From Streptomyces cyanogenus (GTDB taxonomy: Bacteria > Actinomycetota > Actinomycetes > Streptomycetales > Streptomycetaceae): 64,000 nucleotides of DNA. A program made the translations under genes and the position numbers. Of this stretch, positions 41,707 through 49,865 are shown piece by piece. The stretch lies in assembly GCF_017526105.1 (NCBI RefSeq), contig NZ_CP071839.1, positions 8,408,001 through 8,472,000 on the forward strand. The letters are read 5' to 3'. Positions within the stretch are counted from its first letter, which is position 1, and every line of letters begins with the position of its first letter. The notes under the pieces were generated by a model. That model saw only the letters and a program-made list of their open reading frames with translations. It had not been told where the DNA came from and did not search any database.

Positions 41707-42636
41707 TCAGCCTCCGAGGCGGTGTGCGAGGTCGAGCAGATCCGCCAGGCGCAGCACGCGTCGGTCGAAGCCTGGCAGGGGGACGTGGAGCGGCTGGGTC
41801 CAGTGGGCGGGGATTGCATCCAGCCCGTAGTACGCCCCCGCGAGGCCTCCGGTCACCGCGGCGACGGTGTCTGTGTCACCGCCGAGGTCGATCGCCGCGC
41901 GTACCGCGGTTTCGAAGCTGGTGGTCGTGCGCAGGGCCCAGACGGCGGAGCCCAGGCAGGGCCAGACGGCACCGTTGAACTCGGTCGCCTGATCGGGGTG
42001 CCAGTCGGGCGCGAGGACAGTGGCGTAACGGCCCCGGTGGTCGGGATGGACGAGAGCCAGGATGTCCGGGAGCGCCTTGAGGGGGTCGGTGCCCTCGAAC
42101 GTGACGCGGATGAGTTCGTGGAAGATCGCGGTGCCTTCCCAAGCTGCGCGGTCGCCGTGGGTGAGGGCTGCGATGCGGCGGGCAGCGTCCATGGTGGCTT
42201 CCGGGCCGGCCGCTGCGAAGTGGACCGCGGCGGTCGATGCCCGCATCAGGGAACCGTTTCCCGCTGCTCGCTGGTTGACCTGGAAATGGATCGCGGCGGC
42301 GAGGTCCCAGGGCATGCCGTTGGTGAGGACGTCTTCGGTCTGCAGGCCGATGTCTTTGGGTTCTGACGCGGCCCACCGCTGGAAGCGGGCGAAGATGTCC
42401 GGCAGATCCAGACCGCCCCGCTCCAGCAGCGACTCAGCGACCAGCACGGCCATCTGCGTGTCGTCGGTGGCCTCGCCGGGGTCCCAGCCACCGCCTCCGC
42501 ACATCTCGCCACCGGCGCCAGGCGTGGGAAACCGCGCGGAGAAGGCTCCCTGGGGACCGAACTCGAAAGGACCGCCCAGGGCGTCACCCACCGCTGAGCC
42601 GACGACCGCGCCGGCGGCCCGCTGCATCCGCTTCAC
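41707..42636 (-). CDS. ADP-ribosylglycohydrolase family protein
   Basis: The protein has 309 residues. Dinuclear-metal motifs of the DraG/ARH family are intact: AAGAVVGSAVGDALGGPFEF, GEATDDTQMAVLVAESLL (TDDT, first metal site), NGSLMRAS (NGxxMR) and AAIDLGGDTDTVAAVTGGLAGAYYG (DxDT, second site). Such enzymes remove ADP-ribose from proteins or cleave ADP-ribosyl compounds. GTG 42636 is the family-consistent start although no good ribosome site precedes it; ATG 42627 is an alternative. No ADP-ribosyltransferase or toxin gene is adjacent. Confidence 0.92.
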   Translation of the reverse strand: MKRMQRAAGAVVGSAVGDALGGPFEFGPQGAFSARFPTPGAGGEMCGGGGWDPGEATDDTQMAVLVAESLLERGGLDLPDIFARFQRWAASEPKDIGLQTEDVLTNGMPWDLAAAIHFQVNQRAAGNGSLMRASTAAVHFAAAGPEATMDAARRIAALTHGDRAAWEGTAIFHELIRVTFEGTDPLKALPDILALVHPDHRGRYATVLAPDWHPDQATEFNGAVWPCLGSAVWALRTTTSFETAVRAAIDLGGDTDTVAAVTGGLAGAYYGLDAIPAHWTQPLHVPLPGFDRRVLRLADLLDLAHRLGG

Positions 42637-42761
42637 GCGTGCAGGCTATCCGCGCCGGGCCGGGCCGACGGCCGCGCGGCGCTGTTCCTTCTCTTCGACT
42701 CCCCGAACCACCGGCGGCAAACGCCTCCCGCCTACGCAGATGCGCCGCCGGAGACCCCTGG

Positions 42762-42905
42762 GTGGCGCGCCGGTTCGCGTTCGTGGCCACCGGCGACACT
42801 ACGACCCCCACGTTCTCCAGTACCACTCCCGGCGCGAGGGGGCCTGCGATCGACGAGGTCACGGTCACCTCCTGCGGCTGCGGCTGCGGCTGCGGCTGCG
42901 CCTGA
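42762..42905 (+). CDS. Doubtful Cys-Gly-ended small ORF
   Basis: A possible 47-residue peptide from GTG 42762, ending VTVTSCGCGCGCGCA after a Thr/Ser/Pro-rich stretch (GDTTTPTFSSTTPGARGPAIDE). The shape, an acidic turn before a Cys-rich end, recalls RiPP precursors. Against it: the Cys-Gly run is simply translated from a CTGCGG tandem repeat, there is no ribosome site before GTG 42762, and no modification enzyme lies nearby. I list it only so that it can be tested. Confidence 0.15.
   Translation: MARRFAFVATGDTTTPTFSSTTPGARGPAIDEVTVTSCGCGCGCGCA
42872..42901. repeat. CTGCGG hexanucleotide repeat
   Basis: Four exact CTGCGG units plus one imperfect unit. Directly upstream (245 bases) of the ADP-ribosylglycohydrolase start on the other strand. 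Confidence 0.8.
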
Positions 42906-43332
42906 GTTCGCGTCCTACGCCGCATCGCAGCAGGCAACCAGCATGACGCCCTTCCCGAAGCAGTGCCCGGGAGGGGCCTCGCGGCGTCTCAACCCTGGCG
43001 TCCCGATGGGCTCTCAGGCTCGGGCCCGCCACCACAGGAAGCTGCAGGGCCTTGCTGCGTACCGGCAGACAGGAGTGACATCGCAGTCCGCATGTCCCTG
43101 TTCTGGCTCATGGCGAGACATGTCCGAGCGTCTGGAGAACCGTCCCGCTCAGCTCCCCTGCTCACCCTGGGGAACCCGGTCCGGCCAGATGCAGACCCGT
43201 CTCACGCAGTGCTTCGCGGCGCAGCTGCTCCGGACACCGAGGCCCGGGCAGAACGAGTTCAGCCCGGCTGGTGGGGCGTCACATGGGAGGGCCGTCCGAT
43301 AGCCACCCCAGTCAGGGGTGGGGTGGCCGATG

Positions 43333-43764
43333 CTACGGCTGCCCGGTTGCAGCCGGCAGGTTGTGCCATGCATGTCCGCAGGCGCCTCTGCAGTACGCCT
43401 CGCGGCGGCGAGTGTCGGCAATGGCGAACGCGGAAACGAGGACGTGGAATGCCTTGACGTACTCGGCGGCGGGGAGGCCCGCGAACCCGTATCGGGGTGG
43501 GTCCATGCAGATCATGACCGAGGGGTTGGCCGTCGGCTTCACACCGGACCGCGCCACCCCCGCACGGCCGTCCGCAGCTGTGATGTGCGCCTGCATCGCA
43601 TAACCGGCGACCTCCTGCAGGACTTCCCGCTGGCCTGTCGGGGCGAGGCATGAGAACCAGCCCGCACCAGCGTCCAACGTGCGGAGTCCTTGGGCGATCT
43701 CGTTGACGATCCGCTCGGTCTCGCGCCGTAAGGCGCGGCCGTCGTCGCTGCTGGTGTCCGTCAT
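43333..43764 (-). CDS. DUF5958 family protein
   Basis: The protein has 143 residues. The actinomycete DUF5958 pattern is clear: ERIVNEIAQGLRTLDAGAGWFSCLAPTGQREVLQEVAGYAMQAH, GVARSGVKPTANPSVMI, and FVLLVALFA-like VKAFHVLVSAFAIADTRRR followed by CRGACGHAWHNLP. The CxxxCGHAWHNL end could be a metal site. No function is known for the family. ATG 43764 lacks a strong ribosome site. Confidence 0.75.
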   Translation of the reverse strand: MTDTSSDDGRALRRETERIVNEIAQGLRTLDAGAGWFSCLAPTGQREVLQEVAGYAMQAHITAADGRAGVARSGVKPTANPSVMICMDPPRYGFAGLPAAEYVKAFHVLVSAFAIADTRRREAYCRGACGHAWHNLPAATGQP

Positions 43765-44081
43765 CGCTTGATGATGTCACGACGCTGGTTCCGGTCGAGG
43801 GCCTGCATCCGCACCCGAGAGCCGCGCGGGCGGGCGTGCCTCGTCAGACAGGTTGGCGGTTGGCTTCGACAAGGAGAGCCGGGTCTGGCTCAGTTTCTAC
43901 GGGGTGGCTCAGACGCGTCGAAGGGCAATGAGTTGTGCATGCCCTGACCGGCCTCTCCTGATTTCAGGGCGCGTTCGTTCCGACTTGGTGTCCAAGGCGG
44001 CCCCGGGCGCGGCGGGTGGCGGGCGCAACCGCCTGGGGAAATGAGCGGCAGGGTCTCTGTGGTGCGGGGTACGGTGCGCCG
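43765..44081. other. Gene-free stretch
   Basis: Divergent region between the DUF5958 gene and the first VOC gene. No motif recognised. Confidence 0.45.
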
Positions 44082-44516
44082 ATGTCAGTGATCAAGAAGT
44101 TCCAAGTCACCTTTGACTGCGCAGAACCCGAGCGCCTCGCTCGCTTCTGGTGTGAAGTGTTGGGGTACCTCATACCGCCGCCACCGGAGGGGTTCACCAC
44201 CTGGGAGGATTTCAACCGCACCCTGCCTCCTGAGGAGCAGGGTTCATGGTTCGCCTGCAGTGATCCCTCAGGCGTGGGGCCGCGGCTGTACTTCCAGCGC
44301 GTCCCCGAAGGCAAGATCGTCAAGAATCGGGTGCATCTCGACGTCCGGGTCGGCACCGGTCTCGTGGGAGACGAGCGCCTGGCCACGCTTGAAGCCGAGT
44401 GCGCTCGACTGGTCGCGCTCGGTGCGACCCATGTGCAAACGCTGTATGCCGATGGGGAAAACGAGTCGTGCATCCCGATGCTGGACATCGAGGGCAACGA
44501 GTTCTGTATCGACTGA
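44082..44516 (+). CDS. VOC family protein (glyoxalase-like)
   Basis: The protein has 144 residues. Both VOC half-modules are visible: FQVTFDCAEPERLARFWCEVLGYLIPPPPEG and RVHLDVRVGT..ERLATLEAECARLVALGATHVQ..DIEGNEFCID. The residues at usual metal positions (Thr/Asp in TFD, His in HLDV, Glu in EFC) are partly kept. This subgroup with YFQRVPEGKIVKNRVHLDV is abundant in Streptomyces and is annotated as glyoxalase or bleomycin-resistance-like with no known substrate. ATG 44082 has only a weak upstream G-rich site. Confidence 0.85.
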   Translation: MSVIKKFQVTFDCAEPERLARFWCEVLGYLIPPPPEGFTTWEDFNRTLPPEEQGSWFACSDPSGVGPRLYFQRVPEGKIVKNRVHLDVRVGTGLVGDERLATLEAECARLVALGATHVQTLYADGENESCIPMLDIEGNEFCID

Positions 44517-45089
44517 GCACTCTCGGACCCCCGGAGGTGCGGAGCTGCCTCCCCTGGCCTCCCTGGTCTCGTAAACGTCGTCGCCTTTCAGAGTGAAGTC
44601 ACGAGGGATCCTCCATCCCTTCACTCCGTGCGGGCCCGGACCTTACGGCGGGAGGCGTTGTGTGGGGCTCCCGGGAGCGCGCCGTCGTCATTGTTTGCGT
44701 CGCCCTGCAACGCTTCGTGGCGTTTCAGATACTCTGCGCTGTAACCGGGCCGGGGACGATGCGGCGGGCCTCGATGCAGCCTGGCCGCGTGGGGCTCCTC
44801 CTGGTTCCTCGCGCTCCGCCGCGGTGACCGCCGCGGCCTGGGCGCACCGCAGTGCCGGACACAGCTGCTCATGGCGAAGGACCTGTTGAGGAGGCGGGTG
44901 ATGTGGTCGTCGCAGCGGCCTCCCCCCCCGCGAGCGATCAGAACGAGATGACCCGCATCGTGCACGGAGGAGCCGTCGGCGTGCGCAGCCATCCCCCTCG
45001 ACCGGCAGGACTGGTGTGCAGTCAAGCGGCGGGGCGGCTTCGGAAAGCTGCCGGAGTGACCAGGGTGAGACATGGTGAATCCATGAGGC
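44517..45089. other. Gene-free stretch
   Basis: About 570 bases. A minus-strand frame ending at 44621 with GYSAEYLKRHEALQGDANN looks faintly protein-like and may be a gene 3' fragment; nothing more is supported. Confidence 0.4.
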
Positions 45090-46346
45090 ATGGCAGCAAT
45101 TCCGGCCGGGCCGGCGGACATGTCAGCGCGGCCTGAGCGCGACCGCTCACCCGCCTCCCACGGCGGGTCCTCGACAAACCGGCTGATCGGCATCGACCTG
45201 GCTCGCGGACTGGCGGTCTTCGGCATGTACTCCGCCCATGTCGGGCCGGACGTGACGGTCGGCGGGCCGGTGGGATTCCTCCTCGAGACCGCCCGTGGCC
45301 GCTCCGCCGCGCTCTTCGCGCTGCTCGCCGGGTTCTCACTGGTCATCATCACGGGCCGCCCTCGCCCCCATACCGGACGGGCAGGCCGTCAGGTACGGGC
45401 CAGGGTCATGATTCGCGCCGTCGTCCTGCTGGCGCTCGGTTACGCGCTGACCGCGCTGGACACCGACGTCGACGTGATCCTCAGCTTCTACGGACTGCTC
45501 TTCTTGGCCGTCCTCCCCCTCTACCGCCTGCGAGCAGCAACGCTCGCTCTCATCGCTGCGGCCGGTGCGCTGATCCTGCCCCAGGTCCTGTTCGCGATCA
45601 GGGTCTCCATCGAGGGCGGCACCTGGGCAGACGCCGTCATCGCCCATGACCCCTTGGCCCGGATCAGCGGGACGGACGGCATCATCGAGCTCCTGGTCAC
45701 GGGCGAATACCCGGTGCTCACCTGGATCCCCTTCCTCATCGCGGGCATGGCGGTGGCCCGGCTGGACCTGACCCGGTCAGGCACTCGATGTCGGCTCGCG
45801 ATCGTCGGCGGGGTGCTGGCTCTGCTGGGCTACGGCAGTTCCTGGCTCGCTCTGCACCTGGTCCCGCACGCCCTTTCCGCCGTCGCGTCCGCCACGGACG
45901 GCGGCTCGGCCTCGTCGGCCTGGTGGTCCGACACCGTCGGCCGACTTGAGGGCCGTCCCCCGCCGGCGTGGTTGCTGGTGGCCGTTCCGCACAGCCAGAC
46001 CTCCTTCTCCGTGGTCGCCAACACCGGTGTGGCCCTCGTGGTGATCTCCGCCTGTCTGACAGTCGCCGAACGGATGCCCCGCCTCACCCGGCTGGCCACA
46101 CCTGTTGCCGCGGTCGGCATGACGGCACTGACCATGTACGTCCTGCACGTCGTCGCGCTGTGGTTCTTCGGCGATGTCTGGTACGTGGCCGCGGTCGATG
46201 AGGACACCATGGCCGCCCTGCCGGCGTTGCTGAGCTTCATGGCGGCCGCCATGGTTCTGGCGGTCGTGTGGACCCGGCGCTTCCGGCGCGGCCCGCTGGA
46301 GCAAGCACTCCACCTGGCCACCCAGCCGGCATGGAACATCAGATGA
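45090..46346 (+). CDS. DUF418/DUF1624-like polytopic membrane protein
   Basis: The protein has 418 residues (or 408 from ATG 45120). Beginning with RLIGIDLARGLAVFGMYSAHVGPD (the conserved GxDxxRGxAxxGM motif of DUF418/heparan-alpha-glucosaminide acetyltransferase-like proteins), it has about 10 hydrophobic segments, including SAALFALLAGFSLVII, VVLLALGYALTAL, ILSFYGLLFLAVLPLY, YPVLTWIPFLIAGMAVARL and the final VAAVGMTALTMYVLHVVAL. Members move acyl groups across membranes or are uncharacterised transporters. No associated biosynthetic gene is adjacent. Confidence 0.85.
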   Translation: MAAIPAGPADMSARPERDRSPASHGGSSTNRLIGIDLARGLAVFGMYSAHVGPDVTVGGPVGFLLETARGRSAALFALLAGFSLVIITGRPRPHTGRAGRQVRARVMIRAVVLLALGYALTALDTDVDVILSFYGLLFLAVLPLYRLRAATLALIAAAGALILPQVLFAIRVSIEGGTWADAVIAHDPLARISGTDGIIELLVTGEYPVLTWIPFLIAGMAVARLDLTRSGTRCRLAIVGGVLALLGYGSSWLALHLVPHALSAVASATDGGSASSAWWSDTVGRLEGRPPPAWLLVAVPHSQTSFSVVANTGVALVVISACLTVAERMPRLTRLATPVAAVGMTALTMYVLHVVALWFFGDVWYVAAVDEDTMAALPALLSFMAAAMVLAVVWTRRFRRGPLEQALHLATQPAWNIR

Positions 46347-46436
46347 CCCGTCCGCATGGCTGGCACGAAGGATGCGCCAGGGGTGAGGTGCCAACAGCAG
46401 CGCGAAGCCTTCCGGAGGGAACCCCCGTCTGAACGC

Positions 46437-46853
46437 ATGACGTCCAGCATCCGTATCGGCTCTGTGATGAGTTCCGTGCGCTGGATGTGGATGGCTCTGG
46501 CACTGGTGGCCGGGGTGCTGGGGATGCATGCCCTGTCACCCATGGGTATGCCGGCTGCCGGCCGACACGACATGGCGATGTCGGTCGTGGCCCCAGGCCG
46601 GCAGCCCGCGTCCGCCCACGCTGCGGGGGCAGACTGCCAGCACCTGACGGACCCGGGCGGCGGCATGGGCACGGACCACTCCGGCGGGACCTGTGCAGCG
46701 GGCGGTACGGCCGCTGGTTACGTTCCGCCGGTCCTGATGCCGTCACTGGTCGCCCGCGAGCCCGCGGCGACCGCCGGCAGCGTTCCGGCCGTGGGGGCGG
46801 TGGACGGCCGGGCACCGCCGGACCTTTCCCAACTGCAGCTCCTGCGGATCTAG
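46437..46853 (+). CDS. DUF6153-like exported Met/His-rich protein
   Basis: The protein has 138 residues from ATG 46437 (ATG 46467 also possible). A single hydrophobic segment (WMWMALALVAGVLGMHALSPMGM) is followed by a Gly/Met/His/Cys-rich exported part (RHDMAMSVV, GADCQHLTDPGGGMGTDHSGGTC) and a C-terminal RAPPDLSQLQLLRI typical of DUF6153 proteins. Met, His and Cys clusters suggest copper or similar metal handling, supported by the DUF305 lipoprotein gene that follows 100 bases later. The GGAGGG at 46415-46420 is far (17 bases) from the ATG. Confidence 0.7.
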   Translation: MTSSIRIGSVMSSVRWMWMALALVAGVLGMHALSPMGMPAAGRHDMAMSVVAPGRQPASAHAAGADCQHLTDPGGGMGTDHSGGTCAAGGTAAGYVPPVLMPSLVAREPAATAGSVPAVGAVDGRAPPDLSQLQLLRI

Positions 46854-46956
46854 AGGCGCCCGCACGGCACCCGCCTGAGGCAGGTGGCGCGCTCCGGTCT
46901 GTCTGCATCCGTCATCCCGCGCGTGAGCGCGGGCGCTTCAAGGAGCTGTACTTTTC

Positions 46957-47625
46957 ATGGCATCTCGCCGTTCTCTCATCCGCCGGACCACCGCGCTGGC
47001 CGCGACCGCCATTGCTGCGGTGGTGCTGGCCGCCTGCGGCAGCAGCGACTCCTCCTCGTCCTCGAAGCAATCCGGACAAGGCATGGGGGCGATGTCCTCC
47101 GCCAGCGCGCCGGCTACCGCTTCGGCCGCGCAGGGCAGCCACAACGCGCAGGACGTGTTGTTCGCGCAGGGAATGGTCCCGCACCACCGGCAGGCCGTGG
47201 TCATGGCGGACCTGGCGCCGTCGCGAGCGAAGTCACAGCAGGTCAAGGACCTGGCTGCGAAGATCAAGCAGGCTCAGGATCCGGAGATCACCACCATGTC
47301 GGGCTGGCTGAAGGCCTGGGGCGAGAAGGCCCCGGACGCCGGCATGGCCGGCATGGGTCACTCAGCCATGCCGGGCATGGATCACTCGTCGATGCCCGGC
47401 ATGATGTCGGACGACGACATGGGCAAGCTGAAGGACCTGTCCGGTGACGCCTTCGACAAGGCGTTCGTGCAGATGATGATCAGCCATCACCAGGGCGCCA
47501 TCGAGATGGCGAAGACCGAGCAGGCCAAGGGCGCCTACGGACCCGCCAAGACGATGGCCAAGTCGATCGTCACCTCGCAGTCAGCCGAGATCACCGAGAT
47601 GAACAAGATCCTCGGCAACCACTAG
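46957..47625 (+). CDS. DUF305 lipoprotein
   Basis: The protein has 222 residues; AAGGAG precedes ATG 46957. The lipoprotein signal is explicit: RRTTALAATAIAAVVLAACGSSD (lipobox LAAC). Two DUF305 repeats carry the His-His cores GMVPHHRQAVVMADLA and MMISHHQGAIEMAKTEQ, separated by a His/Met-rich loop (GMAGMGHSAMPGMDHSSMPGMM). DUF305 proteins are often found with copper-resistance genes and are thought to bind metal at the outer face of the membrane. With the DUF6153 gene and the cupredoxin remnant at 0.4-1.0 kb, it fits a copper theme. A terminator hairpin follows. Confidence 0.92.
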   Translation: MASRRSLIRRTTALAATAIAAVVLAACGSSDSSSSSKQSGQGMGAMSSASAPATASAAQGSHNAQDVLFAQGMVPHHRQAVVMADLAPSRAKSQQVKDLAAKIKQAQDPEITTMSGWLKAWGEKAPDAGMAGMGHSAMPGMDHSSMPGMMSDDDMGKLKDLSGDAFDKAFVQMMISHHQGAIEMAKTEQAKGAYGPAKTMAKSIVTSQSAEITEMNKILGNH

Positions 47626-47638
47626 TACCCGGCCGGCC

Positions 47639-47680
47639 CGCGGCTCGGGGCAGTCAGGAAAACCGGCGCCCCGAGCCGCG
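47639..47680 (+). terminator. Intrinsic terminator after DUF305 gene
   Basis: CGCGGCTCGGGG (47639-47650) pairs perfectly with CCCCGAGCCGCG (47669-47680), a 12-base-pair stem with an 18-base loop starting 14 bases after the stop codon. Confidence 0.75.
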
Positions 47681-48053
47681 GCCCACCACCATGGCCCACA
47701 GTGCACATCAGCACCAGCATGCGCACCGCACCCCCCATGGCTCCGGTGCCTCCCTGACCGGCACGCCATCCGTCCCGGCCTGGGCCCGCAGCCCAGCCGG
47801 ATTCCCTGTGCGGGCGAGCGGCTCGGGCAACAGGCATGGCCGTCCCGGCAGCAGGGTGGCATCGGCCGTTCTTTGCGGCCCAGTGGCGCGCCCACGTCGA
47901 CCGCGTCGACGTTGGCCCACCGCCGCCCGCCGCGACCACATCCACCTGCGTGCTGCCGGCCTCGGCGCCCTGGCCGGGGCGGATCTCACCAAGCTCCGCA
48001 CTGACCGCGCTCGCGCAACCCACCTGCTTCGCGCGCTGCTCTCCGGAACAGCG
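47681..48053. other. Gene-free stretch
   Basis: About 370 bases between convergent DUF305 and VOC genes. Frames are His/Pro/Arg rich and unsupported. Confidence 0.45.
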
Positions 48054-48422
48054 TCACTGAGCCGGGATCGGCTGGGTGAGGTTCACCGGGTTGCCGTCGG
48101 GATCCTGGATGTGGGCGACGCGCTGTCCCCACGGCATGTCGTTGGGGCCGCCGCGGACCGACCCGCCCAGCGCCGTCACCCGGCCGAGTGTCTCGTCGAC
48201 GTCGTCGACAGCGATGCTGAGCAGGATCCGCGGCTCCGCCCCGGTCCCCGGGTTGGTCTTGGCCACCAGCCCGAGGTCGGTGTCGCCGATGCGCAAGCCG
48301 AGGTAGAAGACCGGGCCTGCCTCCGGCACCCGGAAGATCTCCTCGGCGCCGAACAATTTCGTGTAGAAGCCGAGCAGGACGTGGTGGTCGGCAGTCAGGA
48401 TCACTGGCTGGATGGTGGACAT
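48054..48422 (-). CDS. VOC family protein
   Basis: The protein has 122 residues. ATG 48422 follows AGGAG. The single VOC module pair reads MSTIQPVILTADHHVLLGFYTKLFGAEEIFRV, GPVFYLGLRIGDTDLGLV, ILLSIAVDDVDETLGRVTALGGSVRGGPNDMPWGQRVAHIQDPDGNPVNLTQP; the C-terminal RVAHIQDPDGNPVNL is the usual glyoxalase/dioxygenase end with the Asp-Pro-x-Gly-Asn turn. A small cytosolic enzyme or binding protein of unknown substrate. Confidence 0.9.
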   Translation of the reverse strand: MSTIQPVILTADHHVLLGFYTKLFGAEEIFRVPEAGPVFYLGLRIGDTDLGLVAKTNPGTGAEPRILLSIAVDDVDETLGRVTALGGSVRGGPNDMPWGQRVAHIQDPDGNPVNLTQPIPAQ

Positions 48423-48769
48423 GGCTCTCCTGTCGAGAACGGTCGTGTCGCTGGGTAGACCGTTCGAGGACGGTGAACTCATCGGCAAGACCGGCCTGCC
48501 AGACGATCTACGGCCCGGACTGCCGTCCACGATCAGCACGAGCACCCCGAAACGCGGCCCGTCCGTCCGGCCTCCAGCGAGCGCCGGTCCTCGCGCCGAC
48601 GGGCCGTACGGCTCGGGCACGGCAGCGCCGCGGCGCGAGCGGTGCGCCGGCGTATCGCAGATGGTCGTGGCTGCCCTCCCTGCCGAGCGGCGCCTGGCGG
48701 GCGGCGGCCCTGCCTCAGAGGTCAGCCCTGGCGGCGCCGCACGCGCTGACACGTCCCGTCCAGGATTGG
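48423..48769. other. Gene-free stretch
   Basis: About 350 bases between two leftward genes. The VOC promoter should lie at the left end. No motif recognised. Confidence 0.45.
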
Positions 48770-49069
48770 TCACCCTACGTCGAAGTCGGTCCGGGGCCGG
48801 ACCTCCACGATGAAGTCGGGGTCCTTCATCTCGCCCGTCTCGTCATGCCAGAGGAAGACTCGGACGTGCATCGCGTGGCTCAGGCCGTTCCGCTCCCACT
48901 CGGTCATGAGGTCGCCGATGATTCGGCCGATGGCGTGCTTGGCGCCTTCGTCCGTGTCGGGAGCGGTGATCGCGCCGTGCCACCGTTCGGGGTCACTGCC
49001 GTAGGGGCGCCAGCCCTCGGACCCGTGGGGTTCGAACACCCGGTACGCCCAGTCCGTATTGGTGTCCAT
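48770..49069 (-). CDS. Small hypothetical protein
   Basis: The protein has 99 residues from ATG 49069 (ATG 49099 possible). Sequence is balanced and protein-like: DWAYRVFEPHGSEGWRPYGSDP, GAKHAIGRIIGDLMTEWERNGLSHAMHVRVFLWHDETGEMKDPDFIVEVRP. No signal peptide or membrane segment. The family is not known to me; similar small acidic Streptomyces proteins with W-R-P-Y-G exist as hypotheticals. Confidence 0.6.
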   Translation of the reverse strand: MDTNTDWAYRVFEPHGSEGWRPYGSDPERWHGAITAPDTDEGAKHAIGRIIGDLMTEWERNGLSHAMHVRVFLWHDETGEMKDPDFIVEVRPRTDFDVG

Positions 49070-49865
49070 ATCACCGATCGTGTCACCGCAAGGAGTCATG
49101 CGCCGTATCGGATCGACACACCCGCCGAGCGCGGGTCCGTCGGAGCGAACAACTGACGGTCCAACGTCGTGACTGGAGCACCCCCCCTGTATCCATGCGC
49201 TGGGTGAGCCGGGCGGCCGGGAGGGCGTCGATGAAGGCGGTGGCGGCTTCCCACCCTGGCTTTCTTCCTGCAGAGAAGCGGCCCTGCGGCCTTCGCCGAG
49301 CCCGGTGATCGGCCCTCCCAGGCGCCCACAGGCGATCATGGAAAGACAGCCCCCCGATGAGCATCGTGCAAGCCAGTCTCGACCGCGCCGGGCAGGAAAT
49401 GTTCACCCGGCCGATCACCTGAAAGGGCAGAACCGCCGTCGAGGAAAATGCTTCCAGACCGCGCAGCAGGAAACCGACCGGGAGCTCCGGCACCTGCACC
49501 ATCCCCGCCGACGGGGCCATGCCCGGCCTCGGTAAATCACTCCAGCACCGCCGGCCGCCGCTCCCGCCCCTGCCGCGCCAGCGCCGCCGCGCGCACGACC
49601 ACCACCGGCTCGACCGCGCCCACCACCGAACCACCGACCCGCCCGTCCCCTCCCGCCGCCGATGCCGCGACAGCGGCCCAGCCCGCCGCCAGCCGCCAAC
49701 TGACTAGTCGTCACCACCACTGCTCGCCCGTGAGTTCACCTGCGGGGCAGCCGGGCTCACCGGTCGTCGCGGCGTCGCCGGAGAACACCGGGCCCGGGCG
49801 ACGGCTGAGATGGTTCTCGTCGTCGTCCGGGCCGGCTCGCACGAATCAGACGGTGCGTCGGTGTG
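49070..49865. other. Gene-free stretch
   Basis: About 800 bases between two leftward genes. Frames are Pro/Ala/Arg or Gly rich and none has a supported start. It must hold the M4 gene's transcription end, but no perfect stem was found. Confidence 0.4.

Larger units (their letters stand above)
42637..43332. other. Stretch without a firm gene
   Basis: About 700 bases. It contains a CTGCGG hexanucleotide repeat at 42872-42901 which in one plus-strand frame codes for a CGCGCGCGC peptide end (see the separate entry). Nothing else is supported. Confidence 0.4.

Noticed and set aside
42872..42901. Hexanucleotide repeat as an integration or origin site
   Set aside because: Simple-sequence expansion; no tRNA, integrase or iteron pattern nearby.
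44621..45352. Minus-strand frame ending with GYSAEYLKRHEALQGDANN
   Set aside because: The upstream part is antisense to the membrane protein gene and low in complexity; at most a 3' fragment.
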